From an uncultured Muribaculaceae bacterium (GTDB lineage Bacteria; Bacteroidota; Bacteroidia; Bacteroidales; Muribaculaceae), in assembly GCA_910588245.1 (NCBI GenBank), contig CAJUQP010000014.1:1-64000 (forward strand): a stretch of 64,000 nucleotides of DNA, read 5' to 3'. Below are positions 1-8,852 of this stretch, piece after piece. Positions within the stretch are counted from its first letter, which is position 1; each line of letters begins with the position of its first letter. Both the position numbers and the translations under genes were made by a program. Under the pieces are notes generated by a model that was not told the DNA's origin, made no database searches, and saw nothing but the letters and a program-made list of their open reading frames with translations.

Positions 1-21
1 CAGGTTATGAACGGGCGCGAA

Positions 22-55
22 AAGAGGGTGCATCAGAATTTTGATACACCCTCTT
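22..55 (-). terminator. Intrinsic terminator after the two-component operon
   Basis: Stem AAGAGGGTG (22-30) pairs with CACCCTCTT (47-55); after one C/A mismatch, ATCA (32-35) pairs with TGAT (42-45), leaving a 6-nt loop. On the minus strand the stem ends in CTCTTTT, the layout of a terminator for the kinase gene that stops at 111. Positions 56-110 show nothing else. Confidence 0.75.
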
Positions 56-110
56 ATTGTATCCGTACTTATGCCATCCGCACTTCCGTCAGTGGTGATG
101 ACATATGGCC

Positions 111-1421
111 TTATCTCAGTGCATATTCCTTCCCCGGAGAAGAAAACTCTATACTGAACCGCGTCATGCCGTCGGGATATGTGCGCAGCGAATACTGTGC
201 CTTGTGACGGTTGAGGATTTCACACACCAGAGTCAGGCCAAGGCCGCGTCCCTCCCTCTTGGTGGTGAAAAAGGGGCGGAATAACTGTTGCGACACCTCA
301 TCACTGATAGGAGCCCCGTTGTTGCAGATCTCTATGGCCGGATTACCATTTTTACGCAAGACACTGACCACGATCTTTCCTTCAGTCCCGGTGATGCTTT
401 CAAACGCATTCTTAACCACATTGATAACCACCTGCTCGATGAGTGCGGAATCGATCAAAGCATTCACCGGCTCCGCAGCGATATGAGCCTCAAGAGAGAT
501 CCGCTCAGGCACCATCCCTCGCAAGAAAGGCAGCAGTCGGGAAAGCTCACCGTTGAGATCCACCTTTGAAAGAACAGGATCAGGCACCCTGACCACGTCA
601 GCATACGAGCTTATGAATCCACACATCTGCGAGCATCTGTTGTCGCAGCTTTCAAGCACTTTCCGTATCTCGTCATCGTCAACCACATCCTGAATTGTCT
701 CAAGCACCGATCTCACTCCTCCCATCGTATTGTTGACCTCATGGGATATGGTGCGGATCACCTTCTCGTAAGCCTCGCGTTCAGCCTTCATGACCTCCTC
801 CGTCAGACTCTCGATAAGATAAAACTCCCGGCTGAAACCGGTCTGCACGAAACTGAGGTGATAACAACGGTATGTCCTCACATCACCGCGTCTCACCACC
901 CTTGATTCACCCACAGGAACTTTCATCATCTCTCCGCACAGCTCGCTACACAGGTCCGGCAGGCTCCTCCCTATAATATCCTTCTCCCGGCCTGAACCAG
1001 TGATTCTCAGGAATGCCTCATTGGCCATGGTAAAGCGCCCGTCGAAATCAAGCATCGCGACCCCCATGGGCGACGCCTTGATGAGAAGGCTCAGGAAACT
1101 GTCCTGTTCAAGATTCCGGAGCCTCTCATTACGCAGACGGTCGATCATCATATTGAAGAGATTGACAATCCTGTCGGCATCATGTTCACCTACATTTGTA
1201 AGCCGATTGTTGAAATCTTGCGAGGAAATCAGTTCCATACCTCTCATCACAGTAAGTTTCGGCATCACCACACTCCTGAAAAGCAGGACCAGAAGCACTC
1301 CGGAGAGAAGTACAGCTCCATATACATACCAGATGTCGGTCTTAGGATGCCATATGGCGAAAACCGACAAAATAGCGACACACAACGCCAACAATACGAA
1401 AATCCACTTCGATCCTATCAT
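111..1421 (-). CDS. Membrane sensor histidine kinase (NtrB/NtrY-like)
   Basis: This 436-residue kinase should sense an envelope or membrane signal and phosphorylate the response regulator encoded just upstream. Two N-terminal membrane helices (about 7-25 and 35-52) enclose only a very short loop. They are followed by a HAMP-like linker, a PAS-like domain (about 105-210), a dimerisation helix with the phosphoacceptor His227 in SHEVNN, and a C-terminal ATPase domain. In that domain the N box is NVVKNAFE (Asn334, Asn338) and the glycine box GRGLGL is at 391-396. The usual G1 motif DxGxG is replaced by NNGAP near 367-371, which may weaken ATP binding or be a tolerated variant. The start overlaps the stop of the regulator gene by 4 bp (ATGA), so the two are translationally coupled. 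The small periplasmic loop suggests sensing within the membrane or by the PAS domain. The signal is unknown. Confidence 0.93.
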   Translation of the reverse strand: MIGSKWIFVLLALCVAILSVFAIWHPKTDIWYVYGAVLLSGVLLVLLFRSVVMPKLTVMRGMELISSQDFNNRLTNVGEHDADRIVNLFNMMIDRLRNERLRNLEQDSFLSLLIKASPMGVAMLDFDGRFTMANEAFLRITGSGREKDIIGRSLPDLCSELCGEMMKVPVGESRVVRRGDVRTYRCYHLSFVQTGFSREFYLIESLTEEVMKAEREAYEKVIRTISHEVNNTMGGVRSVLETIQDVVDDDEIRKVLESCDNRCSQMCGFISSYADVVRVPDPVLSKVDLNGELSRLLPFLRGMVPERISLEAHIAAEPVNALIDSALIEQVVINVVKNAFESITGTEGKIVVSVLRKNGNPAIEICNNGAPISDEVSQQLFRPFFTTKREGRGLGLTLVCEILNRHKAQYSLRTYPDGMTRFSIEFSSPGKEYALR

Positions 1422-2755
1422 TTGAGTCCGTATTTCTCCATCCTGCGGTAGAGAGTCTGTCGTGTTATACCCAGTATGCGCGATGCCTGGGCAAGATTAC
1501 CATCCGCTTTGGCGAGAGCGTCTTCTATCACCGACCTCTCGGTCTGGCCGAGAGTGCCCCCTTTGCGGACATCAGGCTGCATCTCCACACCGGGCTGGGA
1601 GGCGAACGCCTCTTTCTGCAGCACATCACCTCCTATAAGTACAGCCCGCTCCACCATATTGCGAAGCTGGCGTATGTTACCGCTGTAAGGGAGGCGCGTG
1701 AGATATTCCATGGCGTCGGCCGAAATCTCGGGAAGTCGCAGCCCATTAGCCTCCGCCGAAGCGCTGATGAAATGGCGCACGAGAAGAGGTATGTCGCCAC
1801 GGCGCTCGCGCAGGGCCGGCACATGCAGGGTTATCAGGTTGATCCTGTAGAAGAGATCCTCGCGAAACGTACGGTCGCCCACCATCGCCGCAAGATCAGC
1901 GTTAGTGGCACATACCACCCTTATGTCGACCTTACGGGTGCGGCTCTCGCCGAGCGGCTCGAAAGTATGCTGCTGTAGCACGCGGAGAAGTTTCACCTGG
2001 CAACTCATGTCGAGATCACCTATCTCATCAAGGAATATCGTCCCTTTGTCCGCGAGCTCGAAACGCCCTTTCCGTGCGGCGACGGCACCGGTGAACGCCC
2101 CTTTCGTGTGGCCGAACATCTCGCTCTCAAAAAGCGACTGGGCGATTCCGCCAAGATTGACCATGACGAAAGGATTCTCCTTTCGCCTGCTGTTAGCATG
2201 GATGGCGTTGGCGATCATCTCCTTGCCCGTGCCGTTCTCTCCGAGGATCAGAACGGGAGCATCAGTCGGAGCAATACGCTCCACTGTGGAAAGCAGCTCC
2301 ACAAGAGCCTTATCGTTGCCTATAATGCCGCATCGGTCGAAAGTTCCGTTGCAAACGGGAAGATCCTGCCGGGAGTTGAGACTCAGGGCGGTCTCGATCC
2401 TCTGCAGGAGCACACGGTTTGTCCATGGCTTGGTGATGAAATCATAAGCCCCCGCCTTCATCCCTTCCACAGCCAGCTCGATACTTCCCCATGCGGTGAT
2501 GAGTATGACCGGAGTGTCTGGCTGGAATATCCTCACTTTCCGCAATAAGGCTATCCCCTCCTCTCCTGTCGTGGCACGGCTGTAGTTCATATCCATTATG
2601 ACAAGGTCATAGCCGCGAGAGCGCACCTTGTCGAGCGCCTCGCCGGGGTCGGCGGCCACATCCGTGGCATATCCGGCCCTCTTCAGGAGAAGACCGAGCG
2701 ACATCCGTACGGTGTCGTCGTCATCAACAATCAGAATCATTCTCGTTATTGACAA
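1418..2755 (-). CDS. Sigma-54-dependent response regulator (NtrC family)
   Basis: This 445-residue activator should open sigma-54 promoters when phosphorylated by the adjacent kinase. The receiver domain (1-125) has the acidic cluster at 11-14, the phosphoacceptor Asp55 and Lys109. The AAA+ domain has Walker A GENGTGKE (172-179), the sigma-54 contact loop GAFTGA (219-224) and Walker B with LDEIGDL (about 242-248). A Fis-type helix-turn-helix closes the protein (LAQASRILGITRQTLYRR). All parts needed for an active enhancer-binding protein are present. It has its own housekeeping promoter at 2799-2830 and lies directly downstream of the efflux operon. The only convincing sigma-54 promoter I found in the window is the one in front of that operon, so the efflux genes are its likely target. 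The assignment of target is inference. Confidence 0.95.
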   Translation of the reverse strand: MSITRMILIVDDDDTVRMSLGLLLKRAGYATDVAADPGEALDKVRSRGYDLVIMDMNYSRATTGEEGIALLRKVRIFQPDTPVILITAWGSIELAVEGMKAGAYDFITKPWTNRVLLQRIETALSLNSRQDLPVCNGTFDRCGIIGNDKALVELLSTVERIAPTDAPVLILGENGTGKEMIANAIHANSRRKENPFVMVNLGGIAQSLFESEMFGHTKGAFTGAVAARKGRFELADKGTIFLDEIGDLDMSCQVKLLRVLQQHTFEPLGESRTRKVDIRVVCATNADLAAMVGDRTFREDLFYRINLITLHVPALRERRGDIPLLVRHFISASAEANGLRLPEISADAMEYLTRLPYSGNIRQLRNMVERAVLIGGDVLQKEAFASQPGVEMQPDVRKGGTLGQTERSVIEDALAKADGNLAQASRILGITRQTLYRRMEKYGLK

Positions 2756-2798
2756 AATAATAATCTATTATGTGAAGCCTCACAAAGAGAGTATAATG

Positions 2799-2830
2799 CA
2801 AATATACGATTTTATAATAAAATCGCCAAA
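2799..2830 (-). promoter_or_regulatory. Housekeeping promoter of the two-component operon, with palindromic spacer
   Basis: Read on the minus strand, TTTG (2827-2830), a 20-bp spacer and TATATTTG (2799-2806) match the Bacteroidota consensus TTTG-N19-21-TAnnTTTG. The spacer contains the inverted repeat CGATTTTA-TTA-TAAAATCG, exactly between the two promoter elements. A repressor or the regulator itself could bind there; this is inference. The promoter is about 45 bp before the regulator start. Confidence 0.72.
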
Positions 2831-2881
2831 TGGATTGACATTTTTATACAGAAATACAATCAACGCAGTCTTTTAATTCGG

Positions 2882-4360
2882 TCACTTCACTATGGCGTCG
2901 AAATCAGAGTCGATTCCGGTGTTTCTCTGATAGTCCCATAGAGTCAGGCTGCGTATCTGATAATAGTATAGCCAGAATGAATAGAGTTCGTTGACATATT
3001 CACGCCTCGCCTCATCTTTCTTCACACGGGAATCATTGAGGTCGAGTGTGGAGATCTTGCCGATGAGGAAGGTCTCCACATTGGTGGCATAGCGTTTCTG
3101 CGCTATCTCATCGGCACGACGGGCGGTCTGAAGCTGACGGAGCTGGTTGCCGTAGCGTTCCACAAGGATAAAGAGATTCTGACGGAAATTCTGGGTCTCC
3201 TGGCGCACCTGGCTCTCGACAAGCCGACGGTTGCTCTCGGCAACCTTCACCTTCCCTTTCCTGCGTCCCCAGTCAACAAGAGGGATCTCGAATCCAATCT
3301 CCACCACCTGATTGTCTTTAAGGTTCTGATAACCGCCGGCAAAAGTGTGGTCGGTGCCGGTATAGCCTATCTGTGCGAACAGGTTGATCTCACGCTGAGC
3401 GCCTTTCGCCTTGGCCACCTCATAGTCGGCCTCAAGCTGGCGCCGTATCATCTGCTTGGCAAACTGATTGTTGTCGAGAGCCTTCTCGAGAGCGTCGGCA
3501 TAGGCAATCTCCACCTCAGGGACATCCAGCGGAATCTCAGGCTCGATCTCCACATCTTCCTCATAGTCGAGGAAGGAACGGAGCTGAAACATATTGCTTT
3601 TCAGATTGCTTTCGCAGTCGGTCATATCGGTGCGGGCATTAAGCAGGTTAAGCTCCATCTGCAGAAGGTCATTCTGGCTTATGCGGCCCATCTCACGCTT
3701 CTCCTTGGCCACCTCGTAGAGACGCTCAGAGTTCTCAAGATTCTGCACTGCGATCTGGTAATTCTCCTTAGCCATGAGCAGCGAGAAATAATACTGTATG
3801 GCGGTCGTGGCCACATCTTCCGACGCGCTGAGGAAGCGTGCCTTAGCCTCATCGTAGCGCACAGGTTCGATCTTGCGGTTCCATTTGAGGTTGTTGACTC
3901 CGAATATCGGCTGGTTGAGGGTGATGGCCACAGGTATCGACATATATCGGTTGAATGCCGAGGAGCCTAACTGACGGTAGAAATCGAGCGATGAATTGAC
4001 AGAGATCTTTCCCCCTGTCAGCCATATGTTCTGTGCCACCGATAGTTCTCCGTTCATCTGCAGATAATTGTTGCGAACGAAGCTGTAGCTGCCGTTGTCG
4101 TCCATATAAGGGCTATATTGCTTGTGATAGGACGGCACTGTGGCCGACAGCGCCACCTCCGGAAGAAGCTCCGCACGATATGACCGATAACTCCAATATG
4201 CACTCTTGAGCTGATTGAGTGCCACCTCGGCGTCTACACTATTAGTTCTCGCCCTGGCCATGACCTCTGGCAATGAAAGGGATAGAGTGTGTGTCTCCTG
4301 CCCCGCGGCAGGAAACACACTTACAAGGAATATAAAGAGTTGAAAAAACTGTTTACGCAT
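2882..4360 (-). CDS. TolC-like outer membrane efflux channel
   Basis: The 492-residue protein has a cleavable signal peptide (about 1-20, ending AAGQ) and the two-fold repeat of long helical hairpins of the outer membrane factor family, with the heptad-like stretches LYEVAKEKREMGRISQNDLL in the first half and KRYATNVETFLIGKISTLDL in the second. The second copy ends with DSRVKKDEARREYVNELYSF, typical of TolC homologues. It should form the trimeric exit duct of the ABC efflux complex whose other parts are encoded immediately upstream (4689-15171). It is the last efflux gene, separated from the final permease by heptad-repeat tract 4363-4688 and from the regulator by 126 bp. Length and architecture are normal for the family. 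The substrate is not evident from sequence. Confidence 0.92.
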   Translation of the reverse strand: MRKQFFQLFIFLVSVFPAAGQETHTLSLSLPEVMARARTNSVDAEVALNQLKSAYWSYRSYRAELLPEVALSATVPSYHKQYSPYMDDNGSYSFVRNNYLQMNGELSVAQNIWLTGGKISVNSSLDFYRQLGSSAFNRYMSIPVAITLNQPIFGVNNLKWNRKIEPVRYDEAKARFLSASEDVATTAIQYYFSLLMAKENYQIAVQNLENSERLYEVAKEKREMGRISQNDLLQMELNLLNARTDMTDCESNLKSNMFQLRSFLDYEEDVEIEPEIPLDVPEVEIAYADALEKALDNNQFAKQMIRRQLEADYEVAKAKGAQREINLFAQIGYTGTDHTFAGGYQNLKDNQVVEIGFEIPLVDWGRRKGKVKVAESNRRLVESQVRQETQNFRQNLFILVERYGNQLRQLQTARRADEIAQKRYATNVETFLIGKISTLDLNDSRVKKDEARREYVNELYSFWLYYYQIRSLTLWDYQRNTGIDSDFDAIVK

Positions 4361-4362
4361 AT

Positions 4363-4688
4363 GAGTTTAAAGTTTAAAGTTGAGAGTTGAGAGTTTAGAG
4401 TTGAGGAGGTAAAGGTTAAAGGTGAGAGGTTAAAGGTTAAAGGTTAAAGGTTAAAGGTGAGAGGTTAAAGGTTAAAGGTGAGAGGGTTAAAGTAAGGGAG
4501 ATATAGTAAAAGGGAGTTTAAGGAAATTAAGGAATTTAAGGAGTTTAATGAGATATAGAAGTTTGGATGAATGCCAAATCATAACTACATAACCTTTAAC
4601 CTTTACTCTTTAACCTTTAACCTTTACTCTTTAACCTTTAACCTTTACTCTTTAACCTTTAACCTTTACTCTTTAACCTTTATTAACC
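4363..4688 (-). repeat. Heptad-repeat tract R1 (inverted arms of AAAGGTT units)
   Basis: This 328-bp gap contains no gene. From 4363 it runs through AGTTTAAAGTTGAGAG-type units into repeated TAAAGGT/GAGAGGT units (to about 4490), then about 90 bp of AT-rich sequence with further TTTAAGG units, and from about 4590 to 4688 repeated ACCTTTA/ACTCTTTA units. The two outer arms are inverted repeats of each other, so RNA from either strand could fold into a long hairpin. The arm nearest the upstream permease starts inside its stop codon TAA, and the other arm ends beside the TolC start codon. Confidence 0.9.
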
Positions 4689-5933
4689 TTATTCTTCTTT
4701 TATCGCTATTGCGGGTTCGGTATTCATGGCCCGGTGCGCCGGCCACCATAGACTGACAATCACACTTACCGCCACTATACAGAATGCCGTAGCTTCCATG
4801 CCGAACATTTCCATATTGTCGGAGCCGGGATCGGTCTTGAGCATGACCGTCCAAGCGATAGCTGCGGACAGCACTGTGGCTGAGAGAAGAAGTATCAACC
4901 CTTCTCCGATAATCCGGCGGAAAATAGCACCTCGGCTTGCCCCGCACACCTTACGGATGGCTATCTCCTGCACACGCTGTTGAACGCGGAACCAGAAAGA
5001 GCCAAGCAACCCAAGGAAAATAATTACAAAGACAAAGCATATCAATGCCCCGTATAGGCGTGCTGACACGATGTCAGCCTGCTCCGCGGCCATACGCTTA
5101 TAGCTTACTTTCTCAGGGGCACTGACATAGATACTCCTGATACCCTGCATCTCCGGGCGATTCTCGAAATCTGCCATGAAAGCGTCGCCATGACCGGCCT
5201 TGACGCGTACAGCGATCTCGCTCACCAGGAATGGCTGCTCTTCCGACAAGGGGACGATAAGATTACCATAAGACCTGTTGAACATCGATTCGCGCAACAC
5301 GTCGACCACATCTCCCACCATATATTTCGCCTCACCGTCCGGCGCATCTTTCACTTTTTTTCCGATAAGATCAAGAGGATGACAGCCTCCCGACTCGATT
5401 ACCTCCTCATCCATTCCGGGACGCGTTGTGATCAGCACTTCCCCCCTTCTCAGGATAGCTTCAAGTTCATCGGCGCTCTTTCCCGTGGCACTCTTCAAAC
5501 CGAGCACCCGCACCATCTCCGGAGTAATCATCTTTGTAAATCCGTTGTAACCAACCGAATCGGTTCCATCCGTCGGCCAGAGGGTTGTATTCCAGCTACG
5601 CTGGTACGGCGTGCCGTTCCAGGAAAGTCCGGCTACCTCCACATTTGGATTCGACCTGTATTCTTCAAGCAACACGCGTATATCACGGTTTCTATCGGCC
5701 TGCGCATTTTCCACGGCTACCGGTTCGCTATCTGCATCAGCCTTTACATCATGGATTGTCATGACATAGAGGTTTTCATCATCAAATCCCATCGGAAGTA
5801 ATGTAGGGTGCAGTATTCCGTATAGCTGGGCACAGAGAATCCATATGGCAATACTCACGATAGTCAGTCCCGCTATGATCCATAGATTACCTTTCCATTC
5901 GTTGCGCATCTGCTTCAGCAAAGCCCTTTTCAT
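4689..5933 (-). CDS. MacB/FtsX-type ABC permease, type B, copy 3
   Basis: This 414-residue permease belongs to the MacB/FtsX family, which moves substrates from the periplasm to a TolC channel using ATP hydrolysis in the cytoplasm. It has one N-terminal helix (about 17-38), a large periplasmic domain (about 40-280) and three C-terminal helices (about 290-312, 345-365 and 383-398). The coupling segment RVQEIAIRKVCGASR after the second helix is the contact to the ATPase. The type B signature at the ends is MKRALL...NEW and EPAIAIKEE. It is the partner of the type A permease 35 bp upstream, and the pair has two diverged paralogous pairs upstream. Its stop codon is the first unit of tract R1. Only one ATPase gene serves all six permeases. 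Confidence 0.93.
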   Translation of the reverse strand: MKRALLKQMRNEWKGNLWIIAGLTIVSIAIWILCAQLYGILHPTLLPMGFDDENLYVMTIHDVKADADSEPVAVENAQADRNRDIRVLLEEYRSNPNVEVAGLSWNGTPYQRSWNTTLWPTDGTDSVGYNGFTKMITPEMVRVLGLKSATGKSADELEAILRRGEVLITTRPGMDEEVIESGGCHPLDLIGKKVKDAPDGEAKYMVGDVVDVLRESMFNRSYGNLIVPLSEEQPFLVSEIAVRVKAGHGDAFMADFENRPEMQGIRSIYVSAPEKVSYKRMAAEQADIVSARLYGALICFVFVIIFLGLLGSFWFRVQQRVQEIAIRKVCGASRGAIFRRIIGEGLILLLSATVLSAAIAWTVMLKTDPGSDNMEMFGMEATAFCIVAVSVIVSLWWPAHRAMNTEPAIAIKEE

Positions 5934-5968
5934 ATCATTATTCTTTAGAAAGTTTCATAAGACAATTT

Positions 5969-7261
5969 TTATTCATGACATCTCGCTATGGCAACCGCCG
6001 GCTCCACCCTCGAGGCCCGGAACGCCGGGATGAAGGCACAGAGAATGTTGAGCACGAAGCAGACCGCAAAGGCCACCGCGAAATTCTCCCATTGGAAAAG
6101 CATGGAGAACGTCGGGCGCGAATAGACCCCGTCGAGCGCCGACATATAACTGTAGTCGACCATGGTTATGAAATATGACGAAAGAAGAAGCATGAAAAGC
6201 ACGCACACCACGAATCCGAGGATTCCCCCGGCAAGTGTTATAAGGAAATTCTCCCCGAGCAACTGCACGACAATGGTGGAACGTTTGGCACCGTAAGCAC
6301 GGCGCACACCTATTTCAGATATGCGGCGAAGCATGCGGCTGTGGGTCATACTTCCGAGCGTGATAGCCGGAAGAAGGATAAAGACCGCATAATACATCCA
6401 CATGGTTCTCTTATGAGAATCCGGTTTACCCGCCATATAATCATGGGCATTGCTGTAGAGTTCTTCCTCAATGGTGTAAGGTTGCCCTCCGTAGCGTAGT
6501 TTCATCTCCCCCTTTTTCTCATTGGCCGACGATATTACCTTCATTCTTCTCTCAACCTCCCTTTTGATCTTCGCAATATCTGCGCCGGGAGCGAGAAGCA
6601 GACGTACGACGGAGCCTCCTTCGTAAGTGGAATAATTATATGCACGCGGATCGAAAGGCATATAAAGGTTGCCGAACACCTCCCGAAGGATAGGACTCGC
6701 GTCGTCGACCACTCCGACCACACGGTAGTTGTCAAGACCGATCTTCACATCCTTGCCGGCAACAGTATCGTCGTTGAAGAGGCGACGCGCCGCACTACGC
6801 GAGAGAACCGTCACTTTGGCATCGGCATCGACCTCAGCCTTATCGAATGGACGGCCATCGATAAACCGGAAATCGTATATCTTCCAGAACTCGTCATCCA
6901 CATGCATCGGCTGCAGTGCGATGAGTTTCCCCCCTTTCACGCTCACATCAGCCATCTCTTCCCATGCCTTCACCAAAGAGATTCTATCCACTTCCTCCAG
7001 TCCGGAGTAAAGGCTGAGAGCGAGATCGCTCGACAAGCCTCGTGAAAGCACTATCGGACTATCGTTCATCTCCGCAGATAGGGATTCTCCTGTCAGTATC
7101 CGTGCCCGGTTGCTTGCAGGCGCCACTTCCGCCGTCTTGATTCCTTCGGTCATGAAGAAAGCCATCACCAGGAAAATTGACAATGCAGTGCCGCTTACCG
7201 ACACCCACATGGCCATCTTCTGATGCCGCATCTCATACCATATCTGTCTTAAATAATTCAT
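5969..7261 (-). CDS. MacB/FtsX-type ABC permease, type A, copy 3
   Basis: The 430-residue type A permease begins with MNY..QIWYEMRHQKM, an amphipathic segment shared by all three type A copies. It then has a first helix (about 17-37), a periplasmic MacB-like domain and three C-terminal helices. The coupling segment ISEIGVRRAYGAKR follows the second helix and differs from the type B version (QEIAIRKVCGA), which suggests an A/B heterodimer on the ATPase. The C-terminus RVEPAVAIARCHE matches the other A copies. The periplasmic domain has diverged most from copies 1 and 2. The gene follows repeat tract R2 and precedes type B copy 3. Confidence 0.92.
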   Translation of the reverse strand: MNYLRQIWYEMRHQKMAMWVSVSGTALSIFLVMAFFMTEGIKTAEVAPASNRARILTGESLSAEMNDSPIVLSRGLSSDLALSLYSGLEEVDRISLVKAWEEMADVSVKGGKLIALQPMHVDDEFWKIYDFRFIDGRPFDKAEVDADAKVTVLSRSAARRLFNDDTVAGKDVKIGLDNYRVVGVVDDASPILREVFGNLYMPFDPRAYNYSTYEGGSVVRLLLAPGADIAKIKREVERRMKVISSANEKKGEMKLRYGGQPYTIEEELYSNAHDYMAGKPDSHKRTMWMYYAVFILLPAITLGSMTHSRMLRRISEIGVRRAYGAKRSTIVVQLLGENFLITLAGGILGFVVCVLFMLLLSSYFITMVDYSYMSALDGVYSRPTFSMLFQWENFAVAFAVCFVLNILCAFIPAFRASRVEPAVAIARCHE

Positions 7262-7589
7262 TCTTTCTAAAGGTTAAAGTATTAAAGGTTAAGGGTTAAA
7301 GTATTAAAGGTTAAGGGTTAAAGCATTAAGAATACAAGGATTAAAGGATTAAAGGATCAACTGATCATAGGCGGCGAGAAAGATGAAAGAGAAGAAAGGA
7401 CAGATGGGGTTGGAGAGAAAAGAGAAAGACAAGAGAGAAAACCAATTAAGAAATATTAAACCTCTTGACCTTTATCCCATATTCCCCACTCTTTAACCTT
7501 TATTCTTTAACCTTTACTCTATAACCTTTAACCTTTATTCTTTAACCTTTATTCTTTAACCTTTAACCCTTACTCTTTAACCTTTACCA
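7262..7589 (-). repeat. Heptad-repeat tract R2
   Basis: This 328-bp gap without a gene holds a left arm of AAAGGTT/AAAGTATT/AAGGGTT units (7268-7325), an AT-rich middle, and a right arm of ACCTTTA/ACTCTTTA units (about 7491-7588) that is the inverse of the left. The middle segment 7354-7388 matches 10401-10435 of tract R3 at 33 of 35 positions, so the two gaps are paralogous like the genes they separate. Confidence 0.9.
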
Positions 7590-8843
7590 TCATTCGTCTT
7601 TTATCGCTATGGCGGGCTCGATCTTCATCGCCTTGCCCGCCGGCCACCACAGACTTAGAATAATGCCGATGCATACGATAACCATAGTCGCTATCTCACA
7701 TTTGACGATAACATCCGTTTCCTGAGTGGAGAATACATTCAGGCTCTCAAGATTGGCAAACTTGAATACAACCCAGAAGATCACTCCTGTCAGCAACGTA
7801 GCAAATGCAAGAAGTATCATACCCTCTCCTATTATCCTGCCGAACACCGCCTTGCGGGTTGCACCGCAGACCTTGCGGATGGCAATCTCCTGCACCCTCT
7901 GCTGCACGCGGAACCAGAATGTGCCGAGCAATCCGAGCAGAATCACTATAAGGATCAGCAACATCATCCCGATGAAAGCGCGTGCTGTGCTTTCAGAACC
8001 TTCCTGATTAGAATCTCTCTGATCAGTAAGCTTTGTAAGATTCGACAAATAGAGATTGCGGTGCTGCTGCATGGCCGGAGTATTATCGAATTCCTCCATA
8101 AAATCGGTCCCTTTTCCGGGCTTTACCCTTATGGCTATCTCCCAGACATCTCCTGGATTCTCATCGTCGATAGACTTTAGTATCGTTCCTCCCCACGGCC
8201 ATTCATATTCCGAACGTCTGATAAAATCTATCACATCCGCCACACGATAGTGGTTGACAGAATCTCCGGAGAAATGTACGCTTTTACCTACCAGCTCTTC
8301 CGGCTTTCTGGATCTTGAAGAATAGGTGTTCGACACCAGCACCTCGTTATTACGCAGATATCCTGCAAGTTGCTCCGCAGTCTTTCCGGAACGGCTTCTC
8401 AGGCGCAGCACCTTGGCGATGTCGGGACTTGCCGACCGGCTGTTTCCCTGATATCCTATCGTATCGGGAATCTCACTGTCAAGCTGCACCTCGTATCCAT
8501 AAAAATTGTAATTGAACGGCAAAGCATTCTCCGACCATGCGGCCGCCTCAACATTCTCACTGCTTCTGATCACCCTCATCAAGGCTAACCGGTCTTCACG
8601 CTCCATAGCTTCCTTCTCTTCGCCATAGTCAGTGTATTCAGGACTTTCAGAGGGGACAATCTCCACATGCAGGGTATAGACATCTTCCGCATCGGCACCG
8701 ACAGGTATTGTCATCGATCCTATCTCACTCCACACATTGATCAGGAGCACCCATATCGCCAGGCTGACAACCGCCAAAGCCACGATAAGCCAGAGATTGT
8801 CGCGCCATTCATTACACATCTGTCTCAAAAGTTTCCTTTTCAT
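7590..8843 (-). CDS. MacB/FtsX-type ABC permease, type B, copy 2
   Basis: The 417-residue protein has the same layout as the other type B copies: N-terminal MKRKLLRQMCNEW, first helix about 17-38, large periplasmic domain, then three helices with coupling motif RVQEIAIRKVCGATRK and C-terminus IEPAIAIKDE. The first ~40 and last ~130 residues resemble copies 1 and 3 closely, whereas the periplasmic domain is strongly diverged. This suggests conserved assembly with variable substrate handling. The gene starts 9 bp after type A copy 2 and ends three bases before repeat tract R2. Confidence 0.93.
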   Translation of the reverse strand: MKRKLLRQMCNEWRDNLWLIVALAVVSLAIWVLLINVWSEIGSMTIPVGADAEDVYTLHVEIVPSESPEYTDYGEEKEAMEREDRLALMRVIRSSENVEAAAWSENALPFNYNFYGYEVQLDSEIPDTIGYQGNSRSASPDIAKVLRLRSRSGKTAEQLAGYLRNNEVLVSNTYSSRSRKPEELVGKSVHFSGDSVNHYRVADVIDFIRRSEYEWPWGGTILKSIDDENPGDVWEIAIRVKPGKGTDFMEEFDNTPAMQQHRNLYLSNLTKLTDQRDSNQEGSESTARAFIGMMLLILIVILLGLLGTFWFRVQQRVQEIAIRKVCGATRKAVFGRIIGEGMILLAFATLLTGVIFWVVFKFANLESLNVFSTQETDVIVKCEIATMVIVCIGIILSLWWPAGKAMKIEPAIAIKDE

Positions 8844-8852
8844 AACGCAGAC

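Noticed and set aside
4363..4688. CRISPR array
   Set aside because: The units are 7-8 bp with no spacers of constant length, and no cas genes are present.
4571..4756. Small plus-strand open frame with NLYSLTF repeats
   Set aside because: It is merely a translation of the heptad repeats and enters the permease gene in antisense.
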